In this document: in pieces, positions 59,629 to 64,000 of the stretch
Layout: every line of letters begins with the position of its first letter
Numbering within the stretch: the stretch's first letter is position 1
DNA from: Emergomyces orientalis
Lineage: Eukaryota > Ascomycota > Eurotiomycetes > Onygenales > Ajellomycetaceae
Reading direction: 5' to 3'
NCBI GenBank assembly: GCA_002110485.1
Contig: MOWL01000008.1
Coordinates: 156,332 to 220,331, forward strand
Length of the DNA: 64,000 nt
Position numbers and translations under genes: made by a program
The notes under the pieces: model-generated
What the model was told of the DNA's origin: nothing
Database searches by the model: none
The model's input: the letters and a program-made list of their open reading frames with translations, nothing else

Positions 59629-61176
59629 TTAAGCAGATCCCCCCGAACCAATCAAGCCAAGATTAGCCACAAAAGCATTGAATGCGGGCCTAGGCAGCGC
59701 CTTCGTAAAACCATCCGCCTTATTCTCCGTTGAGCTGACGTGCCGAATAAGGAGCTCCTTTTTAGCCACTAGATCGCGTAATATATGGTAGCGGACTTCA
59801 ATATGCCTCGAGCGCTTAGTTAAAGACTCGCCGTTAGCTAGATCAATGGCACCTTTATTATCAATATGCAGATTATTGGAAAGAACATAGCCATCCGCAT
59901 TCTCAAGCAGTCCCGCATCATGCAGCATATCTTTAAGCCAAATCAGCTCGCACGCAGCTTCGCTAGCAGCAATATACTCAGCTTCAGTTGTGGACTTCGC
60001 CGTAGAGATCTGCCGCTGCGAACGCCATGATACGGGAGCTCCATTGATCATTATAATATAGCCCGTAGTCGATTTATATTGGGGGTCTGCACCCGCCCAA
60101 TCTGAATCCGCGTAGGCCATGGGAGCCAGCCCTTCGTCCCCTATATTCCTCTTATACAGAATGCCCGTAGTCCTAGTCTTCTTCATATAGCGGAGAACAT
60201 GCTTCAAAGCAGCCCAGCACTCCTTATTTGGGCGAGAATTGAATCGCGATAAATAATTTACCGCGAACATTATATCCGGTCTGGTGCTTGTAACCAGATA
60301 TTGAAGAGACCCAAGCCCTTGACGATATCGCGTAGCCGTAAAATCATCATCAAGGCCCTTATCCTCATCCGGCGAGAACTGGAGCTTTGTGCCAGCATTC
60401 ATGGGGGTTGGTGCCGGATTGATTGCAGTCATGCCAAAATCATCAAGGATCTCATCAATATAGCGTGTTTGCGTGACCAGTAAATCACCATTACGGCCCG
60501 CAATTTCCATACCTAAGTATGGCTTATCATCGTCGATTCTTTTGGTGTCAAAACGCTTCGCAATCTCATCGAGAACCCAGTCAATATCATGCTCATTGGG
60601 CCCTGTAACGCGGCAGTCATCAACGTGCAGCGTCAAATACACCTTACGGATGGGGTGATATAGGAATCCGCCGTCATACGGTGATATGCGGAAACCAATC
60701 GAAGTGAGATGCTCAGTGGCAAGAAAATACCACGTCCTCGCAGCTTGCTTCAGCCCATACAGGCTCTGGCGAACCAGGCCAACTAGATTGCCCCTGCCAT
60801 GTTTTATGCCCGTCGGGAGCTGCATATAGATCATTTCTTCCTGTGGCAGCACGCCATTAAGGAATGCAGACACGTAATCAATTGCCTTCGATTTCCATCC
60901 CCTAGCCGTAGAGATCGCGAATAGGCTTCTGGTTGTAGGACCAGAGACAACGGCAGCGTAAGACTTCGTATAATGGACTCCTCGCTGCTGAAGGAATCCG
61001 CGAACCACCCATCGTGCGCGAAAGCGGATGGTTTCTCCCTTATTATTTAATTTGCGGTCATATACCCATTTACCCGTAAGAACATCCATATCCGGGGACC
61101 GCTCAGTAATAACATATGTTTCTTTTGATTGAACATATCGACCTCCTTCCTCATTGCTTCGAGCCAATGATGCCAA
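59629..61176 (-). pseudogene. Copia reverse transcriptase and RNase H segment
   Basis: The longest open piece of the element, about 500 codons. Reverse transcriptase (RVT_2) motifs include LTGKWVYDRK near the start, FLNGVLPQEEMIYMQLP, LYGLKQAARTW and the catalytic LHVDDCRV (the usual Y-V/A-DD is HVDD here). The RNase H domain follows: ADSDWAGADPQYKSTTGYII, STTEAEYIAASEA and HIDNKGAIDLA, ending with KADGFTKALP. The piece begins in mid-domain after a frameshift near 61170, so the open frame's first residues are not a real start. Confidence 0.92.
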
Positions 61177-61723
61177 TCAGGGCTCCGTCGAGCCTCCCGC
61201 TAAGGTCGTGGGACGGTCCGTAAGGGTACTAAGCACGGGTTCATCACCATTATCATTAGCATGCTCGTCAGACTCATTAAGGAGATCAACATCACTGTTT
61301 ATAAGATAGGTAGGCTCAATGGCCTCCTCCAGATCCCCATTGACAAGCATCTTCATGATGTGCGGCCGCTCCCTTGCCAGGCGCCGCAGGAGACAGTGCT
61401 GCCATCCATCCGCAGGATTCAAAAACATCGAGCTCATCCGGTATGTTATTTGGCTCATGAGGAGCCGGAAGAGCGGCATTAATGAATGACACGTCCTCCA
61501 CGAGAGCTTCATCAAAAACCACATCTCGTGCTATCTCCAACCTGCGTGCATCAGGGTCCCATATGCGAAACTTGATGAAGGCCCTGATAACCCACAAAGA
61601 TCCATTCTTTCCCATCCGTTCTATCCGCAAGCTTATTAGTAACTCGCAGATCCTTCTTGTAGACCTTGCAGCCCCATCTATGCAGCCAATTCGCCGTGGG
61701 CTGCACCCCCATCCATGCTTCAA
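61177..61723 (-). pseudogene. Copia linker between integrase and reverse transcriptase, frameshifted
   Basis: Two overlapping frames share the expected content. The segment with FRIWDPDARRLEIARDVVFD, typical of the region after the copia integrase, runs to about 61400. An acidic linker (SDVDLLNESDEHANDNGDEP) then continues in a second frame to 61177. At least one base has been gained or lost in between. Confidence 0.75.
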
Positions 61724-62240
61724 AGGGGTCAGCGGAGACCCCTCCTTGCACCCGTAAAGCTTCCGTAGAGGGTGGGAGACATATTGATCAACATAACGGC
61801 AGCCTGCATGGCCTCACCCCATAGGTCCCTAGGCTGCCCGCTATCGAATAGCAAGCTCCTAGTTCTTTCGATTATTATGCGGTTCGCACGTTCCGCTGGA
61901 CCATTTGATTGTGGGGTATATGGCGTAGTCGTCTCATAGGCAATGCCTCGCTGTTTACAAAAAGCTTTTAATTCATCGCTCTTGAATTCTCCACCACCAT
62001 CCAGTGCAAGGAGCCCATCGCTGCGCAGTGGTCTCAATCATTGTTATAAAATCCCGTAGTTTCGCGGTTGCTTCCCTTGGTGGCCATTAAAATGGCCCAC
62101 CGATATCTCGTGGCATCGTCCGTAATACTCATCCAATAATCAGCCCCCCATACGTGGGAACGCCATCCTCATTGAATAAGGTACGCCCACCGCCCGCAAG
62201 ATCAATAAATAATCGTGCAGCAGGCTTCACTTTTCTAATC
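61551..62240 (-). pseudogene. Copia integrase core, in several frames
   Basis: Pieces of the integrase catalytic core appear in different frames. One near 62240-62100 reads LFIDLAGGGRTLFNEDGVP and YWMSITDDATRY. The next, 61729-62037, has DGGGEFKSDELKAFC, the segment TPQSNGPAERANR and its Glu-containing partner. The last, 61551-61751, has FEAWMG and WGCKVYKKD. The D,D-35-E residues are thus recognisable but split by frameshifts near 62100 and 61765. Confidence 0.85.
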
Positions 62241-62715
62241 ATGGGCTCAAAAGCAGGACGAGCCATCTTAGCCTGCACGCAGTTTTACAAAAAGGCAGAG
62301 CCTTGGAGCCTTTAATCCTCATCCCCATGCGCGGATCCGCGGCCATCTTCGCTATATCCATGTGGTTAAGATGACCCAGCTTCAAATGCCATTGCAGCAT
62401 CGTGAGCTCTACTGGTTTTATATTCATTGATGGCAGAGCCAATAGCGAGTCATCCACAGCATTTACGGGCCGAAAATCACCATTAGGCATGGCGAATTGA
62501 ATCAAATCTCGGATTTGCGGAGGCTTTTCAATGACATAGATATCTTTCTCATTCAAAACAGCAGTGAAGCTGACCATTCGATCGGAGAGGTCATAATAAT
62601 CGAGTGAGCTTCTCCATATGCCAATTGCTTGAACGTATAGCCCTTGCGGACTAATTTGCCAAAGCTCACGATATTTGCTTCTAATTCGGGGGCAAATCGC
62701 ACACCTTCCAGGCAC
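62239..62715 (-). pseudogene. Copia GAG-pre-integrase segment
   Basis: Contains LQWHLKLGHLNHMDIAKMA and then a cysteine-bearing LPFCKT, the pre-integrase zinc region (H..H..C..C). The frame is lost at about 62285, before the second cysteine pair. The N-terminal part also overlaps the protease frame, marking another shift near 62600. Confidence 0.85.
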
Positions 62716-63362
62716 ACATCCGCCCCATCAACCGCCAGTTCAACCGTACCAACGGCCGCAGCTGGAACAATGGTCCCATCCGCCATTTTCAATTTAACAT
62801 TGGAGCTCATTGAATGGCATTTAACAAGCTCCTTGCGTGGTGTTGCGTGAGCGCCAGACCCCGAGTCCAGAACCCACTCATCCGCAATATCATCATCACG
62901 GACGATTTCACGAGCATGGAACACCTTCTCAACCGTACTGTGTACAGGAGCAGAGCCGTCATCGGGGCTCTTGGAAGAATCCTCATTATTGGCCTTCTTC
63001 TTATCCTTCTTGGTGCCACCACGCCTTTTTCCATTAGAATAACCTGACGGACGCTTCTCTGGGTGCTTTTTCCAACAGCTCTCCTCATTATGGCCCACAA
63101 TCCCGCAATGTGAGCATTTTGGCCTGCCTGATGCAGATGGAGCAGGGCTCTCACCCGCATCATCCATACTGCTCGCATTATTTACGGGCGCCTTTGTGTT
63201 TCTTGAAGAAGAGGAACTGCCGCCAGAGGGCAATCGAAGCAGAATATCACGGCATAGACCCACAAAATCATCCTCCAGGAGAGTATCTTCACCACTCTTT
63301 TCAATATCATCCATCCTATTTCGTATGAGATTGGCCCATCTACTGTGAATCCCCGCAAGCAA
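62553..63362 (-). pseudogene. Copia Gag zinc knuckle and aspartic protease segment
   Basis: Gag C-terminal region with the CCHC knuckle CSHCGIVGHNEESC, a basic Lys/Arg-rich stretch, and the protease active site WVLDSGSGAHAT (D-S-G). This is continuous for 270 codons and is the best-preserved 5' part within the window. Confidence 0.88.
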
Positions 63363-63426
63363 TCGATCAAAGAAGACGGGAATCCGGCATATAAAAATCT
63401 AATCGCTTATATTCAGTTTCGTACGG

Positions 63427-63866
63427 CTAAGAGACGCTCAATAAACGCACGATCCGACCGCAAGACTCAGCCGTCATACCCAGGAACTCATTGAAAAGAC
63501 GAAACCGGCGAACTACGCGGCGTTCAGCGAAGTTCTCCTCTACTATGGACCACAGCATATAGGCAGACAATTGATTCTCCTTCGGTATAGTAAAATGAGT
63601 TCTAGCCTGTGCGGAAATCGCTGACCACATATAATTACGCAGCCAGCTATTCCGCTCCCTCCAGAGCTTCGCAACGTCCTCACTGACCCCCTCAGGCGGG
63701 CCAGCTCCTTATTTAACAAAATATCATCTGTTTCTGAATCCTTCGCCGCGAGAAGAACCTCATCCCTCCACATGGGATAGTTCATGGAGCCCAGCAGCAG
63801 AACTGGCTTTTCAAGAAGCTTAACTGTAAGTCGAAACTCCTTAATGGCCTTCAAATAAGCCGTCAT
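63427..63866 (-). pseudogene. Copia Gag N-terminal segment
   Basis: A Met at 63866 opens MTAYLKAIKEFRLTVKLLEK, followed by LGSMNYPMWRDEVLLAAKD, which is the typical Gag start (UBN2-like LxGxNYxxW). The frame changes near 63650 to the piece YMWSAISAQARTHFTIPKEN, and again near 63400. More Gag or leader sequence continues past the window end. Confidence 0.75.
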
Positions 63867-64000
63867 ATTGGCGCCTGCGAGCTCCCCCGCACCAGCACCA
63901 GCCTTAATCCGCGCTGTTTCATTTCCAACCTCGCAATCTCCAACCTCGCCCGGGTCTCAGCGCTCAAGGAGTCATCATGCTCAACCTGAGCCTCCTGGGT

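Larger units (their letters stand above)
59393..64000 (-). mobile_element. Degenerate Ty1/copia LTR retrotransposon, 5' end beyond window
   Basis: Read on the minus strand, the order is Gag, zinc knuckle, protease, GAG-pre-integrase, integrase, reverse transcriptase, RNase H, polypurine tract, 3' LTR. Integrase before reverse transcriptase is the copia order, not gypsy. The reading frame is broken at many points (approximately 63.65, 63.4, 62.6, 62.28, 62.1, 61.76, 61.6, 61.4 and 61.17 kb), so this copy cannot make a full polyprotein. The 5' LTR, and so LTR-LTR divergence and target-site duplication, lie outside the window. The segments are listed separately. Confidence 0.9.

Noticed and set aside
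1..64000. CRISPR arrays, operons, bacterial-type promoters and terminators
   Set aside because: The sequence is eukaryotic with spliced genes; no regularly spaced repeats were seen.

Overview
The window looks like a nuclear chromosome segment of a filamentous ascomycete. Most protein-coding genes are split by short GT-AG introns (about 60-150 bp). Intergenic spacers are long, AT-rich and full of poly(T), poly(A) and CT tracts. The protein set (CFEM membrane protein, V-ATPase c subunit, Pmp3, Pcc1, Cdc14, an HNH_2-type nuclease, a Ty1/copia element) is typical of Eurotiomycetes. The sequences remind me of Onygenales such as Histoplasma, Blastomyces or Emmonsia, but that is inference from memory and was not searched.

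Layout. 1-6.8 kb: no gene I can support. 6.8-8.2 kb (+): heterotrimeric G-protein alpha subunit. 10.1-11.5 kb (+): mitoribosomal/Cox24 (mS38) protein. 13.5-14.6 kb (-): V-ATPase proteolipid c with two micro-exons. 15.1-17.2 kb (-): large unrecognised, probably mitochondrial protein. 19.9-20.3 kb (+): Pmp3. 23.2-25.7 kb (+): CFEM-domain single-pass membrane protein. 27.3-29.7 kb (+): fungal protein of unknown function with a HicA-like C-terminus. 30.2-30.8 kb (+): broken-looking ABM-domain gene. 32.2-33.6 kb (-): CECR5-type HAD hydrolase. 33.6-39.4 kb: gene-free. 39.4-41.0 kb (-): DUF676 lipase, divergent from 42.0-44.1 kb (+): Rex3-type RNA exonuclease. 44.8-45.8 kb (-): ribosomal protein eL22. 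47.6-48.2 kb (+): thiol peroxidase Gpx3/Hyr1. 49.1-50.9 kb (-): translin in eight exons. 51.3-51.45 kb (-): U2 snRNA, with an LTR-like fragment just upstream. 52.1-52.8 kb (-): KEOPS subunit Pcc1 carrying a Gln-Ala repeat. 54.8-56.8 kb (+): Cdc14 phosphatase. 57.9-59.2 kb (-): HNH endonuclease-domain protein. 59.4-64.0 kb (-): a frameshift-ridden Ty1/copia retrotransposon that runs off the window end.

The genes are unlinked housekeeping genes rather than a pathway cluster. Loose themes are vacuolar and membrane ion homeostasis (VMA3, PMP3), mitochondrial translation (COX24), RNA biology (U2, REX3, translin, PCC1, eL22) and cell-cycle exit (CDC14). Accessory material is concentrated in two places: 27-31 kb (unknown-family gene plus decayed ABM gene) and 51-64 kb (LTR fragment, HNH gene, copia element). 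Exon boundaries were chosen by hand from splice signals, reading-frame continuity and remembered family sequences. All split genes except the two flagged as frame-uncertain close to an exact multiple of three.
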